Of a stretch of 64,000 bases of DNA, positions 22,704-37,758 are shown piece after piece. This DNA comes from Albugo candida (Eukaryota > Oomycota > Peronosporomycetes > Albuginales): the NCBI GenBank assembly GCA_040437565.1, contig JBDOQK010000009.1, positions 558,001-622,000 on the forward strand. The letters run 5' to 3'. The number at the start of each line of letters is the position of its first letter. The first letter of the stretch is position 1. The position numbers were made by a program, and so were the translations under genes. The notes below the pieces were generated by a model. The model was given only the letters and a program-made list of their open reading frames with translations. It had not been told where the DNA came from and made no database searches.

Positions 22704-23246
22704 CTACACGAACGTACTTACTGTTGGTGTATCTAGGTCACGTTCGTACAAAACTTGGCTTTCATCGTTCGCCACATTCATTTCATCAAATGCTTCGAAT
22801 TCATTGGCTGCATCATCTCCATCGGACCCTATCAGAGCAGAATCGGCAACACTTGTTATGTGTATCGTTTCCGAACTTCCTATTTCCCCGACTCGACTAA
22901 GTTTTGTGACTGAATTACAACCACGCGCTTGTTGTCGGCTGATATCTTGACGCCATGCGGCAAGCCGTAATGCTTGGCGAAATCGATTTCCATTCCCGTC
23001 ATTCGCGTGTGGCTGGTTCTCCACTGAACGCAACTCCTGGATGGTCCGCAAATCAGCGGAATCATAGCGCTGCCGAATCCTGAAATCTGTTGTCTGATTC
23101 CTGATACGCTCAACACATTTGCAACAAACACGTTGCAAACATAACCAATGCGTACTTTGTTGCCATACTAAAACCAATACAAATGCAAACCCTGTCGCAA
23201 TGAGGAAGACGACTGTGATTTCATACGGATGTCGATCAATTATCAT
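22704..23246 (-). CDS. Single-pass membrane protein, unknown function
   Basis: An intronless 180-residue ORF from ATG 23246. A hydrophobic segment at residues 9-28 (EITVVFLIATGFAFVLVLVW) follows only eight residues, so it is a signal-anchor. Next comes a cysteine cluster (CLQRVCCKCVERI) suited to palmitoylation at the membrane face. The remaining 130 residues are polar, Arg-rich and then acidic, with no known domain. It is divergent from glycerol kinase, with 202 nt between the two ATGs, so they may share a promoter region. An ORF of this length could arise by chance, but the ordered membrane and cysteine features argue for a real gene. Confidence 0.5.
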   Translation of the reverse strand: MIIDRHPYEITVVFLIATGFAFVLVLVWQQSTHWLCLQRVCCKCVERIRNQTTDFRIRQRYDSADLRTIQELRSVENQPHANDGNGNRFRQALRLAAWRQDISRQQARGCNSVTKLSRVGEIGSSETIHITSVADSALIGSDGDDAANEFEAFDEMNVANDESQVLYERDLDTPTVSTFV

Positions 23247-23448
23247 AGCATAAAAAAGTCACGTCTCAGCATATGTTGGTGCGTAGGACTGGTTAAATGC
23301 GTTTCGGCACAAAAGTGGTTTTCAGTCAGTTATTCTTCCTTGGTGTAACATGCAAGAAAAGTAAGGAAAAGTGCGGAGAGGCACTGCCTCAAACCATGGA
23401 AAAAAAAACGAAATTGATTTTGATAGGCTCATTGTTTTATATTTAAAA

Positions 23449-24990
23449 ATGAGTTTGAGGGAATACGTCGGGGCGATCGATCAAGGAACGACTAGCACTC
23501 GTTTTATCATTTTTGATCATTCAGGGGATATCGTCGCGAGTCAACAGGTGGAACATGAGCAAATCTACCCGCATCCCGGCTGGAGCGAACACGATCCTGA
23601 AGAAATATGGAATAACGTTCAAAAATGTATCACAAACACTTTGGAAGCGAGCGGCATCACTTCTTATCAGTTAAAAGCGGTGGGTATAACAAACCAACGA
23701 GAAACAACCATCGTTTGGGATAAGACGACCGGCAAACCCGTTTGCAACGCAATCGTGTGGCACGACGGACGGACCAATGAAATTGTGCAGCAATTCAAGG
23801 AACTCCCTTCCATCGCTTTTCCTAGTCTAGGACAAGATCGATTGCGAGAAGTAACCGGTCTTCCTATCTCCACCTACTTTTCATCATCCAAGTTAAAGTG
23901 GATCCTGGACACTATTCCAGGCATACGAGCCAAAGCTGAACAAGGAATTGCATTATTTGGCACCGTGGATACATGGCTACTATGGCACTTGAGTGGCGGC
24001 GTTCACGGTGGCCTCCACCTCACCGATGTCACTAACGCATCACGTACCAACCTCATGAATTTGGACACGCTGAATTGGGATGACACGATCCTAGATTTTA
24101 TGAACCTCCCGAAATGCATGCTCCCTCAAATCCGATCATCTTCTGAAATTTATTTTACCGCACACACGACAACTTGTCTCCCGGATATTCCTATCGCCGG
24201 AGTTCTCGGCGATCAGCATGCGGCGCTTTTCGGACAGACCTGTTTCCACTCAGGAGAGGCCAAAAGCACGTACGGGACTGGCTGCTTCTTCATGATGAAC
24301 ACGGGGAACACAAAGACTCCATCTACTAAAGGCTTACTGACAACTCTGGCGTATAAAATCGGGACCCAGCCTCCCATCTACGCGCTGGAAGGGTCTATTT
24401 CGTACGCTGGTGCACTAATTCAATGGCTACGTGACAATCTGAAAATGATCTCTAATGTCGCTGAGGTCGAAGATCTCGCACGGAACGTCTCAGATAATGG
24501 AGGCGTGTATTTGGTCCCAGCATTCTCAGGCCTTTTTGCACCGCACTGGCGTGAAGATGCACGAGGCGTACTGGTTGGTCTCACTGCTTTTGCTACGAGG
24601 GATCATATTGCTCGAGCTGCATTGGAAGCCACTGCGTATCAGACAAAAGAAGTTGTCGAGGCGATGGAATCAGACTCGAAAGTGAAGCTCACTGCACTCA
24701 AAGTTGATGGTGGAATGGTCGTGAATGAACTTTTGATGCAGTTTCAAGCTGATATTCTGAATGTGAATGTCCTTAAGCCTCGGATCCTAGAAACGACCGC
24801 GTTGGGCGCTGCGTATGCGGCCGGCCTGGCTGTGAAATTTTGGAAAAGTGAAGAGGAATTGCGTGAAAAGTACAAAGTGAGTGCGACATGGGAACCCAAT
24901 TTTCCCGAAAGCAAGCGTTCCGAGCTGATGAGAATGTGGAAAAAGGCTGTCGAGCGTACACTCGACTGGGAGACGTTACCGACAATGTAA
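23449..24990 (+). CDS. Glycerol kinase
   Basis: ATP-dependent phosphorylation of glycerol to glycerol-3-phosphate (EC 2.7.1.30), the entry step for glycerol into glycolysis and lipid synthesis. An intronless 513-residue FGGY-family kinase. The N-terminus has the phosphate-binding AIDQGTTSTRF. Further family blocks are GITNQRETTIVWDK, NAIVWHDGRT, VTNASRTNLMNL, GVLGDQHAALFGQ, KSTYGTGCFFMMNTG and ALEGSISYAGALIQWL. The near-terminal TTALGAAYAAGLAVKFW motif is complete, so the enzyme should be active. The start is set at ATG 23449 (MSLREYVGAIDQ); the frame is open 26 codons further up but has no ATG. Lack of introns is unusual among its neighbours. The stop lies 94 nt from that of the convergent coiled-coil gene. 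Confidence 0.96.
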   Translation: MSLREYVGAIDQGTTSTRFIIFDHSGDIVASQQVEHEQIYPHPGWSEHDPEEIWNNVQKCITNTLEASGITSYQLKAVGITNQRETTIVWDKTTGKPVCNAIVWHDGRTNEIVQQFKELPSIAFPSLGQDRLREVTGLPISTYFSSSKLKWILDTIPGIRAKAEQGIALFGTVDTWLLWHLSGGVHGGLHLTDVTNASRTNLMNLDTLNWDDTILDFMNLPKCMLPQIRSSSEIYFTAHTTTCLPDIPIAGVLGDQHAALFGQTCFHSGEAKSTYGTGCFFMMNTGNTKTPSTKGLLTTLAYKIGTQPPIYALEGSISYAGALIQWLRDNLKMISNVAEVEDLARNVSDNGGVYLVPAFSGLFAPHWREDARGVLVGLTAFATRDHIARAALEATAYQTKEVVEAMESDSKVKLTALKVDGGMVVNELLMQFQADILNVNVLKPRILETTALGAAYAAGLAVKFWKSEEELREKYKVSATWEPNFPESKRSELMRMWKKAVERTLDWETLPTM

Positions 24991-25084
24991 AGCTTTTCCA
25001 TCTGTTGTCTAAAAAATGTATTCTAAATGTCTTTATTTACCAACTTGAAAGCCGACGTATCAGCGATTCGTTCAGCTCTGAGTC

Positions 25085-25960
25085 TCAGTCGAGTGAGATA
25101 CCAACTTCCCGACTCATACGCTCCATCCACGCAAACGATCTGATCTCTGGAGTCAATGGAATAGAGCGCTGATCGTCGTGAAAAGTGTTTTCTGGGCTTT
25201 TTGTCAGAGGTGTTTTCACGCTCGGCGCCTTTATCTTACTCGTTTTCTTCATAGGACGCGAAGAATGCGCAGACTGTCGTGCTGTCTCTCCCCGTAAAGT
25301 GGAGAGACGCTTGGGTTTCTTCCCGTCCACAAGAGGAGTCAAATCTTGAGCGTATAGTGCCACAATACGCTGTCGGTGTTCGAGTTGATTCTTCTTTTGA
25401 TTATTTCGGGCTTCAATCAAATCAGCAGCCTCTTGTGCAGTTTTGCGAGGTGTGACCGCTGCCAGAAGCTTTTTCTCTGCGGGTAGTTTTTTTTCCGCAG
25501 AGGTTGAGGCTGCAAGACTTGTTCGTCGCTCAAACTTTTGTACGGGAGGATTTAATAGCTTTAAGGCGTGAAGCCGTTGCTGCTCTTCTTGCTCCTTACG
25601 TTCTGCAGCCTTTAACGAAAGAATTTTCTTCTGATGCTCTAAATACTCTTTTTGTCTTTTTCTTGCGGCTTCTCGTATGCTATTTTGTGTTTCTTTCTCT
25701 CGAATCTGTTGCTCTTGGATTTCGTTCTGCTTTTCTGTTAGGAGAAAGCTCTGTTGTTGAAGAATTCGCATTTGTTCTCGATATTTTTCCCCCAATTCAT
25801 CTAAATGTCGGAGTTTTGGCTGGTCAAGTAGCAACAATTGTAACTCTGTCGATTCGATACATTGATCGTCAGCATCTTTGGATTTCTGACTCGCCCGCCA
25901 GAAACGTTGAACTGTTCTTATTGCAATTTCCGATGCGACTTTACTTTGACCGAGCGTCAT
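25085..25960 (-). CDS. Coiled-coil protein, unknown function
   Basis: An intronless 291-residue protein from ATG 25960. Residues 13-25 (AIRTVQRFWRASQK) resemble an IQ motif, which would allow calmodulin binding. Residues 55-130 form a strong Glu/Gln/Lys-rich coiled coil (EKYREQMRILQQQ, EIQEQQIREKETQ). The C-terminal third is basic and Ser/Pro-rich (RPMKKTSKIKAPSVKTPLTK), as in cytoskeleton-associated proteins. No catalytic domain is visible. A microtubule, centriole or cortical role is only a guess from composition. It is tail-to-tail with glycerol kinase. Confidence 0.7.
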   Translation of the reverse strand: MTLGQSKVASEIAIRTVQRFWRASQKSKDADDQCIESTELQLLLLDQPKLRHLDELGEKYREQMRILQQQSFLLTEKQNEIQEQQIREKETQNSIREAARKRQKEYLEHQKKILSLKAAERKEQEEQQRLHALKLLNPPVQKFERRTSLAASTSAEKKLPAEKKLLAAVTPRKTAQEAADLIEARNNQKKNQLEHRQRIVALYAQDLTPLVDGKKPKRLSTLRGETARQSAHSSRPMKKTSKIKAPSVKTPLTKSPENTFHDDQRSIPLTPEIRSFAWMERMSREVGISLD

Positions 25961-26649
25961 GAGGCAGGAAGTGTGGTACTAGTGCTCTCGATTTAGAACA
26001 GAGCTTCATGGTCACAACCCTGGTGTCTAAAAGTAGTCAATTTTGTGCACATATTCGAAATGAAAAAGATTTTAGGGCTAAAGCTCGCTACTTATGTTGC
26101 AGACAAGATTTGTACATAGCTGCAAGCATGCGTGGATCTTGTGATGTTTTTGCCAAGAGCGTTATCGTCCAGCAACGAAGGAGCCTACTACAACATCATA
26201 CAGCGGTGCTATTTATACGCTATATCCATATCGGAGGTCTCCGTATACATCGTCAATGGCGCGACGTGTAGTAGCGTGCGTTCATAATCTACTAGGGGCT
26301 TCATCATTGAAGACAGCTTCCGCTCATCTCTATTTCTCGCAATGCAGAGTCACAATGGATGTAATATATTACATTTATGAATGATTCTGCAGTTCTTTGC
26401 GATACTCTGGAGTGAGCTGGGCCCGTTAGACGCGCATCCGCTATCTTAAGGGATACACACTTTCCTCACAGATGACTGAGCTTACCGTGACATTTACAAC
26501 ACGCTGAACACAATCAAACGTCCATTGCAACAAAGTGGCACAATACTCTCCGTATCACACAATAAATAGTCATTACATCCTTTTATACCTTCCAGACACT
26601 CCAACTAATGTAGTAAACCGCGATTCTTCCGGCAAAAAGGCAAGTAGCA
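25961..26649. other. Intergenic stretch between coiled-coil gene and RecQ
   Basis: A divergent promoter region of about 0.7 kb. An 87-codon plus ORF (26008-26271) begins with ATG but shows no domain and is likely chance. No other structure seen. Confidence 0.5.
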
Positions 26650-30417
<3,768 letters not shown>

Positions 30418-30423
30418 GAATTT

Positions 30424-31384
30424 TTATTCCAAAAAAATTGCGTCAATGAGCCGACAATTTGCAAATTGGACAGCGATGGAAATGATCGCTCCGTCAGCGT
30501 CCACGCGCTTTATCGGTGTCATTGTGTTTCGATTCGCAATGGAAATGTATTCGATTTCCGTCAAAAGCGATTCCGTCGCGAATTCCTTCCGAAGTATCAT
30601 TTCGAGTGTTTCTGAAGCGATCGAATGCGTTTCTTTGAATGCGTTTTCAGCACATGTGAGACCACGGAACAGAACACCGGCTTTCCGACGCTCTGTTTCC
30701 GTCAAATATCGATTCCGAGTCGAACGAGCGAGTCCGTTGGGTTCGCGACTTATGGGAAGGAATTGTGGCGTTATATCGAAATGGAAATTGTCAATTAATT
30801 GGCGAACAAGAACACATTGAGCGGCATCTTTCTGTCCAAAGAACGCGTGGGTGGGTTGTACGACATTGAAGAGCTTGATGAGGATACTGGCGACGCCTTC
30901 AAAGTGTCCAGGACGCATTTGAGCTTCGGGAAGCGATTGGAAATGTGCGAGTTGGAATGCAAAACTGATGGAATAAAACGTCAAAAAATGGGAGAAATAG
31001 GACATTACGTACGAATTCGAAGCGGATATCATCTCTGTGGTCGATGGAGCAAATACAAAATCGACGTCTTCCGCTTCCAAAAGCGTGAGATCCGCTTCTA
31101 AAGAGCGCGGATATCGATGGAAATCTTCGTTTGGACCAAATTGCAAAGGATTTACAAATATGCTCACAACAATTTGATCGCATTGTGAACGCGCATTTTG
31201 GATCAAATGCAAATGTCCTTTGTGGAGACCCTTCAGAGAATGTGAACAGAGTATGAGAGAGAAGGGAGGAATTTCGTACGCCCATTGTCGGAATGAAACC
31301 CAATGTCGAAATTGGCGGGAGACTTTGCCGCGCTTTTCGGAAGGATTGGATGGTTTCAAGCAGTTGGAGACGGGATCGAGACAT
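30424..31384 (-). CDS. panC: Pantoate-beta-alanine ligase (pantothenate synthetase)
   Basis: Joins pantoate and beta-alanine with ATP to make pantothenate (EC 6.3.2.1), the CoA precursor. Three exons (31384-31280, 31230-31013, 30964-30424), 287 residues, the normal length for PanC. The nucleotide-binding motif is rebuilt across intron 1 as FIPTMGGLHKGHLHLI, with the HxGH-type histidines. Then SIFVNPLQFGPNEDFHRYPR, RPGHFEGVASILIKLFNVVQPTHAFFGQKDAAQ, and SREPNGLARSTRNRYLT. All are diagnostic. The start is the ATG at 31384 (MSRSRLQLLETIQ), which leaves no obvious organelle leader. Its stop lies 6 nt from the convergent RecQ stop. Pantothenate synthesis from scratch would be notable in an obligate parasite. 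Confidence 0.93.
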
Positions 31385-31655
31385 GAGAATGGGATGGTTG
31401 GAATCCGTGGGATCGAGTGTGTTGAGTGCGTGGCGTTGCGGACGTTTAGAAGGCCGCAAGTCGGAAGAGTTGCCGATGCCAATGGAATGAATTTTGAGAG
31501 GTCGTTTGTAGGTAGAAGCGTATAAGGTATGAAAGTAGGATACGTTTATGCGATAGTATGCGGTATGGGATCAAAGGGGATATGCATTTAAACGTCAGTC
31601 AGCAGAAATTGAGACCTTTTTTTCTCATTTTTCTCGCCCGATTTATGCATTCATT
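31385..31655. promoter_or_regulatory. Divergent promoter region of panC and the TOG-like gene
   Basis: A 271-nt spacer between two ATGs on opposite strands must hold both promoters. A T-rich run (ttttttctca) sits about 35 nt before the plus-strand ATG. An ATG at 31644, out of frame with the gene, opens a short upstream ORF of 11 codons that overlaps the real start. No known motif was identified. Confidence 0.5.
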
Positions 31656-33138
31656 ATGCCAAAAGCAGAGACGAAATTAAGGCAATCACCGCTCACTTGT
31701 TCACCGTTATCACTCGCAGTATCTGTATCGTCTTCTGATTCGCCAAATTCTCTCCAACGCAGCGGGGAATCAACGCTTTCGACGCCACCAACCAATTTAA
31801 AACGGAAATATCTCGACCGAAATAAACCACTATCGACCACGAAACGATCACATCGTCCAATCGCATCTATGGGAAATGTATTTCCATGCGCACATTCCCG
31901 AAACAAATCGATTTCTCACACAAAACAAATGACTGAAATGCTGCCGAAAAACACCGCTAAAGTGGAAATCGATCTTCAGGAAAAATCCTTAAATGGTGCA
32001 CCACAAGGCGACTTGTATCAAGTTCAAGTCGAGTCACGCCAATCCATCGCTCGAATCGACGAATTATCTGCCAATCAAATAGTACGAAATTGCATCGCAC
32101 AAAAACAATCCGAAAATGCCACTGAGAATGATTGGATTGAAGAATTTGAATGTCTGAGCGTACTTCGAAGTGTCGCAATACACAACACGCAAAGCCTGTG
32201 TCCCATTTTGTACGTGTGCCCAGCAATACGTCGCAATTATCTCATTTCCTCTCCGCAGACCGGAAGCTTTAAAATGGATCGTGTACCCCAGCATTCTGAA
32301 TCTCCGCTCCGTAATGGTCCGAAACGGACTCTTGTGCCTCGAAGACATTGTGTATCATCTGAAAACCGACACAGCCGTTTATTTGGGTCGGTAATTCGTA
32401 TACAAATACGTTTTCTCTCAGCTGACACATTTTGTATCGACAGATGAAATGGTTCCGTTGCTACTGACGCGAACGGGAAGCGAAAAGCAGTTTATCAGGA
32501 AATTGACTGCACGCGTGCTGGAAAACATTGTCCAAGTATGTGGGAGTGTCGATCTTTTCCAACTTTTTCTATCGACCGGAGTCAAAGAGAAGAAAAGCCC
32601 ACAGCTGACGAGTACCGCGACACAATACGCTTTGATGTGTATGGAGAAGAGCTCCTCAAACGATCTGACTGTGATGATGGAAGAGAATTACGACTCCATT
32701 CTCAATGACATGCGACTACTTTTGAATTGTCGAGCGGTGGACGGGAAAATTGCCACGCGGAAATGTCTCCAAATACTTCGACAAACGCTTGGGGTCGGTG
32801 AGGTCGTTTGAAAAGAGAATACAATCTCACACTTTCTTTAGGAGAAAGCGTTTATGGGTTTTGTGCAACGACAACTATCACCTTCCGCTGAATCGGAGCT
32901 GCTCCAAGCGTCTGAAAAGCCGAAACCAAAGACGTCAGGGAGTGTAATGAGACGACAAAATAAAAGACTTCGAGCGCGTGTTGTCGCCCAACAGCAAAAA
33001 CAGCCCGAGAAAGATCTCTCCATCGATAGAGAAGACAATGCTTTATCGACCAAAGTCATTGACACATGCAAACCACAAATCGAAATCCTGACGTCCACAC
33101 AAGTAAATGGGGAAGAATGTCGCGCCAAAGTCGCATGA
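31656..33138 (+). CDS. TOG/CLASP-like HEAT-repeat protein
   Basis: Four exons (31656-32209, 32259-32386, 32444-32793, 32842-33138), 442 residues. All junctions are in phase, and introns are 48-57 nt. The first 150 residues are polar and Ser/Thr-rich. The middle (about 185-345) is helical and HEAT-like: WIVYPSILNLRSVMVRNGLL, DIVYHLKTDTAVYLDEMVPLLL, GSEKQFIRKLTARVLENIV. This matches the pattern of CLASP/TOGARAM TOG domains (ALxxLRxLV...LxxLLxKxxD...VR). The C-terminus is basic. TOG proteins bind tubulin dimers and control microtubule plus ends or cilia; that role is inferred. Only one TOG-like array is visible, fewer than in full-length CLASP. It ends 101 nt from the convergent importin stop. 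Confidence 0.6.
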
Positions 33139-33239
33139 CAGATGGAATTGCTGTCTCCACAGCCTGTTGTTATATGGTAAATTAAATGCATGGGATACTG
33201 CTCTCTCTCCATTCAAAGGCGGAGGCGGAGGTTGAGGCT

Positions 33240-36200
33240 TCAGATCTGAAGGAGGGCGAACAACGCGACTCGCTCGTCTTGTGGCAGCGTTTGCCACAGA
33301 TTTTGCATTTGCGTATCGTTTGGAAAAGCTTTTTTGAATGAGAGTAAAATCCGATGCATTCGCTGTTGCAATTGTCTCATCGTATCGTCTCCAAAAGCAT
33401 TTTGAAATCGTTTTTGATGGCTCTGTACCTTTGCAAAAACTCGTGTCAATCGAATGACAACGGAATTCCCATCCAAACAGCTTTTATCGATTGTGAAAAA
33501 GTCGCGTTCAATCATTCCGCAAAGTCGCTCTAAAACCTGATACGATTCCTCCAAATCGCTCCACAGCGGAAGCCATTCCAAATACTCCAACATGAGACGC
33601 TGCAACGTGTCAGCGCCCAATGCGACTCCGTGATGCTCGAGAACGAGTCCCAGCGCGGAAATGACGTTATCTCTCGCATTTTGTGCATCATTTCGATCGT
33701 CAAAGCCTTTGGAAAGCATCGCATACAACGACTCGAATATCGGATGTACGAAATCGACAAATATCACACGAGACGGAACATCATTCCCACTGATAAAAGC
33801 ACAGATTCCAAGACCGTATGCGGCCGCTTGGATGAGATCTGCAAAGCCATTGTTTGTTTGAAGGACGTCGAGCAGCAGAGGAACGAATTGATTGAGGTGA
33901 GGCCGCACGTGCTCGACCGGACAGAACTCGAGCACATCGTCGAGGATGTACAATGCCCATTTTCGATCCTGTGGAAGGCAATCACACGCACTCATTTCTT
34001 TGATTGTATCCCACAAAATCCTTTGGAAGACGTCAAAGTAATTTTTCTGCTGTGTCTTTGCAATTTGACCGAAACAATCCGCCAATACGAATTGCATCTC
34101 AACTTCCTCGTCGTATTCCGTGTCCTCGCACGTCGTGACGGTCTCTTGGACACTGAGATACTCATCGGATTCCGACTCTTCTTCTTCGGATTCACATTTT
34201 GTACGAACGAGTGCGCGACGATGTACACTGTCGGCGAAAACAGACAAAAGACCTTGCACGAGCTCATGCACCTGAGCCTCATTGAGCTCCATTCCGACTC
34301 GAATGGAACGAGGAATCTCTGCCGAATACGATCCAACCTCACGGACACACTGCTTGATACTTTCAATCATTTCCAGCACCAAATCGATCTCCGGTTCCGA
34401 CACTAACGCCGACACAAGACGACCCAATGTGAAGTCGTACATTTGCTTTATCGCTTCGGCTGCAGGCTCCAAGTGTTTCCGAATGGATGTGCTGATCACA
34501 CAGTGTAGTAAAGCGGGAAGAGCATGCACGGAAGCCGATCGAATATCGGAATGAATCGAGTCGGTGAGTAACGGTGCAAGCACTTGCGTGGTCTGCTCGA
34601 CAAACGGGAAAAAAGCCTCGTTCATCGTGCTCACCATTCCCGCCAGTAATTGACACGCAGTGACCTTTTCCTCGAGGATGATCGTCTGGATACTGATGCA
34701 TGTGTCGTTCACATGAGCGAATTCAATGTCTTGATCGATCACACGCAATGGATCCTCGCGCGTGTACGCGTATGGATCGACTTTAGTCTCAGCTTGTTGC
34801 GTTGCGAGACTCAGTAATGGAGGCATTACGATGGGAAGGTATGGAGCGAAATCCTGGCCGAGACATTGGCAGCACCGAGCCCATGCCTGAAGGAGATATG
34901 TGCGTACACACTCACAAGTCGATATCTCGGGCGTATGCTGCATTTCCGTCATGATTCGTAGGATGCGCGAGGAGCCATTTTTGAAGACATTTTTCCCAAC
35001 TGCGAGGATACTTGTCGTGATGCATTCTAACGCGACGCCTGCGAGATTCAATGAGCTTCTTTTGACACTTGATGGAGTGTTGGAATACGTATCGGTATGG
35101 GGATTTCGGATGGTCGATAGACAATTCAGAAGAATGGATTCGAGCGCTGGAGCAATGACGATATAATACTCGGCAAATGCTGGGCCTGCGATCGTTGCAA
35201 TCGACGAAACAACAGTGATCATCTGTTCCTGAACGGTTTGAATCGTAGTGAGAGGATGGAAATGGGTCACGGGTGCGTCGTGTAACGCTTGGAAAAGAAT
35301 CGATAGAATTGGCTGCATGTAAGACTGGAGGATTTCTTGGGTGCACAAGTCGATGAATTGACGCATTGCAGTAGCTGCATGAGCCTGAAGTCTCGGACAA
35401 TCGCTACGCTGAAGGTAGCTGATGAGAATTGTGACGGCTGGTTGATGGTACCGCTGCTGGAAAATCGGACTCTGATCGATCGATAATTGACCGATTACGT
35501 CCAACGCCGTACAACACACTCGCGGGTGGACATCGTACGCTTTGGAGAAAACGTGTTTGACGACATGTTCGATTTGAGAAGCGTTCAAAAGGTCGAGAAT
35601 CTGNNNNNNNNNNNNNNNNNNNNNNNNNNNNNNNNNNNNNNNNNNNNNNNNNNNNNNNNNNNNNNNNNNNNNNNNNNNNNNNNNNNNNNNNNNNNNNNNN
35701 NNNGTACCGCTGCTGGAAAATCGGACTCTGATCGATCGATAATTGACCGATTACGTCCAACGCCGTACAACACACTCGCGGGTGGACATCGTACGCTTTG
35801 GAGAAAACGTGTTTGACGACATGTTCGATTTGAGAAGCGTTCAAAAGGTCGAGAATCTGACAGATTCCCACTAGTGCCGCATGACGAGCGAGCCAATTCG
35901 CACCGTCTGACAGATACGTTTCCATCAGCTTCAAGCACGTGGGAATCGATTGTTTGGATCCGATTGCATACGCGAATCGTTCCAATGCTTCCGACCCGAC
36001 GTCAAAGTGAGAGATGGGATTCGTTCCAATGGATAAATGCTCCTCCTCGCACGAATGAACGCTCCATCGACTGACATCATCGAGCTCCAACATCATTCGA
36101 AATGTCACTGGGAAGACGTGAGATACAAAAAAGCCCCGTGGACCGAGTTTACGACATGTGGAAGGCGCTTTCTCGGCGATGGTGACCAGCATTTCCACTG

Positions 36201-37221
36201 CAATTTGTCGTACGTTATCGGGAATGGGAACAATTGACTCGGAAGCTTTTACGTTTCCATCGGCCAATGCGATTAGAAACTCAACAAATTGGACCAAAAA
36301 ATCTCTTAAAATGAAAGCGACAAACGGATGATCCGAATCGCTTTCTCGCGCGTCAATGGACTCGATCCAAATTTCCAACACTTGAAATATATCGTCAAAA
36401 GCGTTTTCTGAAACCATTTTCTGCAGTGCGTTTAAAAGCAAATATATAATCTCCTGAAAATGCTTTTTTCGAACGGGAGATCTCCACACGTTGCCGCTTG
36501 GATCTGTGCATTCCATTTGCATACTTAATGTTAGAAACATACGTATGGCGTACAGCCCGATACAGCCTTTCTCTATGTCTGTGGTCAATGCGCGTTTGAG
36601 AATACGTATCAACGCGGTCTCGGAGGTTCCCATGGTGTCGGTGTGTTCGCTGAGGAGAGAATAGCTCAGGTACCCAGCGATTCTCTCCATAAGGTGCCAT
36701 GCGGTCTCACAGAGAGCAGTATTGCTACCGTCAACCCATTGCAATAACGTCGGAAGGAAATCGTCCCACTGATGCTCCTCTAAAAGCTGAGACGCTAATT
36801 CGCCTACGATCTCACTGATCTGACGTCGAATGCCAGCATTTGTTTCTGTCATCAACAGCTCCATCAATTGTGACTTTACAGAGGCCTGCGTGTGGAAACT
36901 CGCGTGCGCCCAAATAGAAGCAGATTCTTTCATGAGAATTCGGCGGAGGAGAATGGCTGCCAATGTACGGATATGCATCGATTCTGAAGTGGGGATACCG
37001 ATCGCGTCGCTGGTGGACGCCTCGAAAGTGTCGTCTTTGCAATGAGATTGGAGGAGGTTTAAAAGGTGCATGAACGTCTCATTTGGCTCGACTTTTATCA
37101 ATTCTTCGAATATCGCTTCATTTTTCGCTCGCAAAGTATTGTCATTGCACATGAGAGTGCTCAATAATTGTCGCCATTGCGTTGTTGAGATAGGCTCATG
37201 ATGTGATTGAATGGATGACAT
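33240..37221 (-). CDS. Importin-5 / Kap121-type karyopherin beta
   Basis: Nuclear import receptor carrying ribosomal proteins and histones in a Ran-dependent way. Apparently intronless, about 1241 residues once the gap copy at 35448-35859 is removed, which is longer than human importin-5 (about 1097). HEAT repeats run throughout: LAAILLRRILMKES, AWHLMERIAGYLS, AAYGLGICAFISG, EYLEWLPLWSDLEES and ARHAALVGICQI. The acidic insertion at ESEEEESESDEYLSV fits the importin-5 acidic loop. The N-terminal region lies where IBN_N would be. The start is ATG 37221 (MSSIQSHHEP); the earlier in-frame codon is TTG. The intron-free state contrasts with its neighbours. It is tail-to-tail with the TOG-like gene. 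Confidence 0.88.
35448..35859. repeat. 100-N gap (35604-35703) with duplicated 156-nt flanks
   Basis: 35448-35603 recurs as 35704-35859 inside the importin gene. Removing one copy leaves a single uninterrupted frame of 3726 nt. Confidence 0.92.
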
Positions 37222-37758
37222 TTTCTTCAAAGGATTGGCTCAAAACGCTGGTTTTTATCTCAGCCAATCGACATGAATGGGGTCCTTACGAACGATATGC
37301 GGTATGACACCTCAAGGATGCGTGTCAGAGACGTGGAGGGGTCTTTCATTGTCTTTATCGTAGCTCCTGAGGTTGCTTCTAGTGTATTGCGTGCGCGTAT
37401 GTTGCCAGGTCGTNNNNNNNNNNNNNNNNNNNNNNNNNNNNNNNNNNNNNNNNNNNNNNNNNNNNNNNNNNNNNNNNNNNNNNNNNNNNNNNNNNNNNNN
37501 NNNNNNNNNNNNNTGTCGCCATTGCGTTGTTGAGATAGGCTCATGATGTGATTGAATGGATGACATTTTCTTCAAAGGATTGGCTCAAAACGCTGGTTTT
37601 TATCTCAGCCAATCGACATGAATGGGGTCCTTACGAACGATATGCGGTATGACACCTCAAGGATGCGTGTCAGAGACGTGGAGGGGTCTTTCATTGTCTT
37701 TATCGTAGCTCCTGAGGTTGCTTCTAGTGTATTGCGTGCGCGTATGTTGCCAGGTCGT
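37169..37758. repeat. 100-N gap (37414-37513) with duplicated 245-nt flanks
   Basis: 37169-37413 recurs as 37514-37758. The repeated block holds the first codons and promoter-proximal part of the importin gene, so the true upstream sequence continues from 37759. Confidence 0.92.

Noticed and set aside
30446-31525. Plus-strand ORFs opposite panC (100-124 codons)
   Set aside because: They are antisense to confirmed panC exons and show no domain.
33630-34406. A 258-codon plus-strand ORF inside the importin gene
   Set aside because: It lies opposite a conserved HEAT-repeat frame; its length comes from the codon usage of the real gene.
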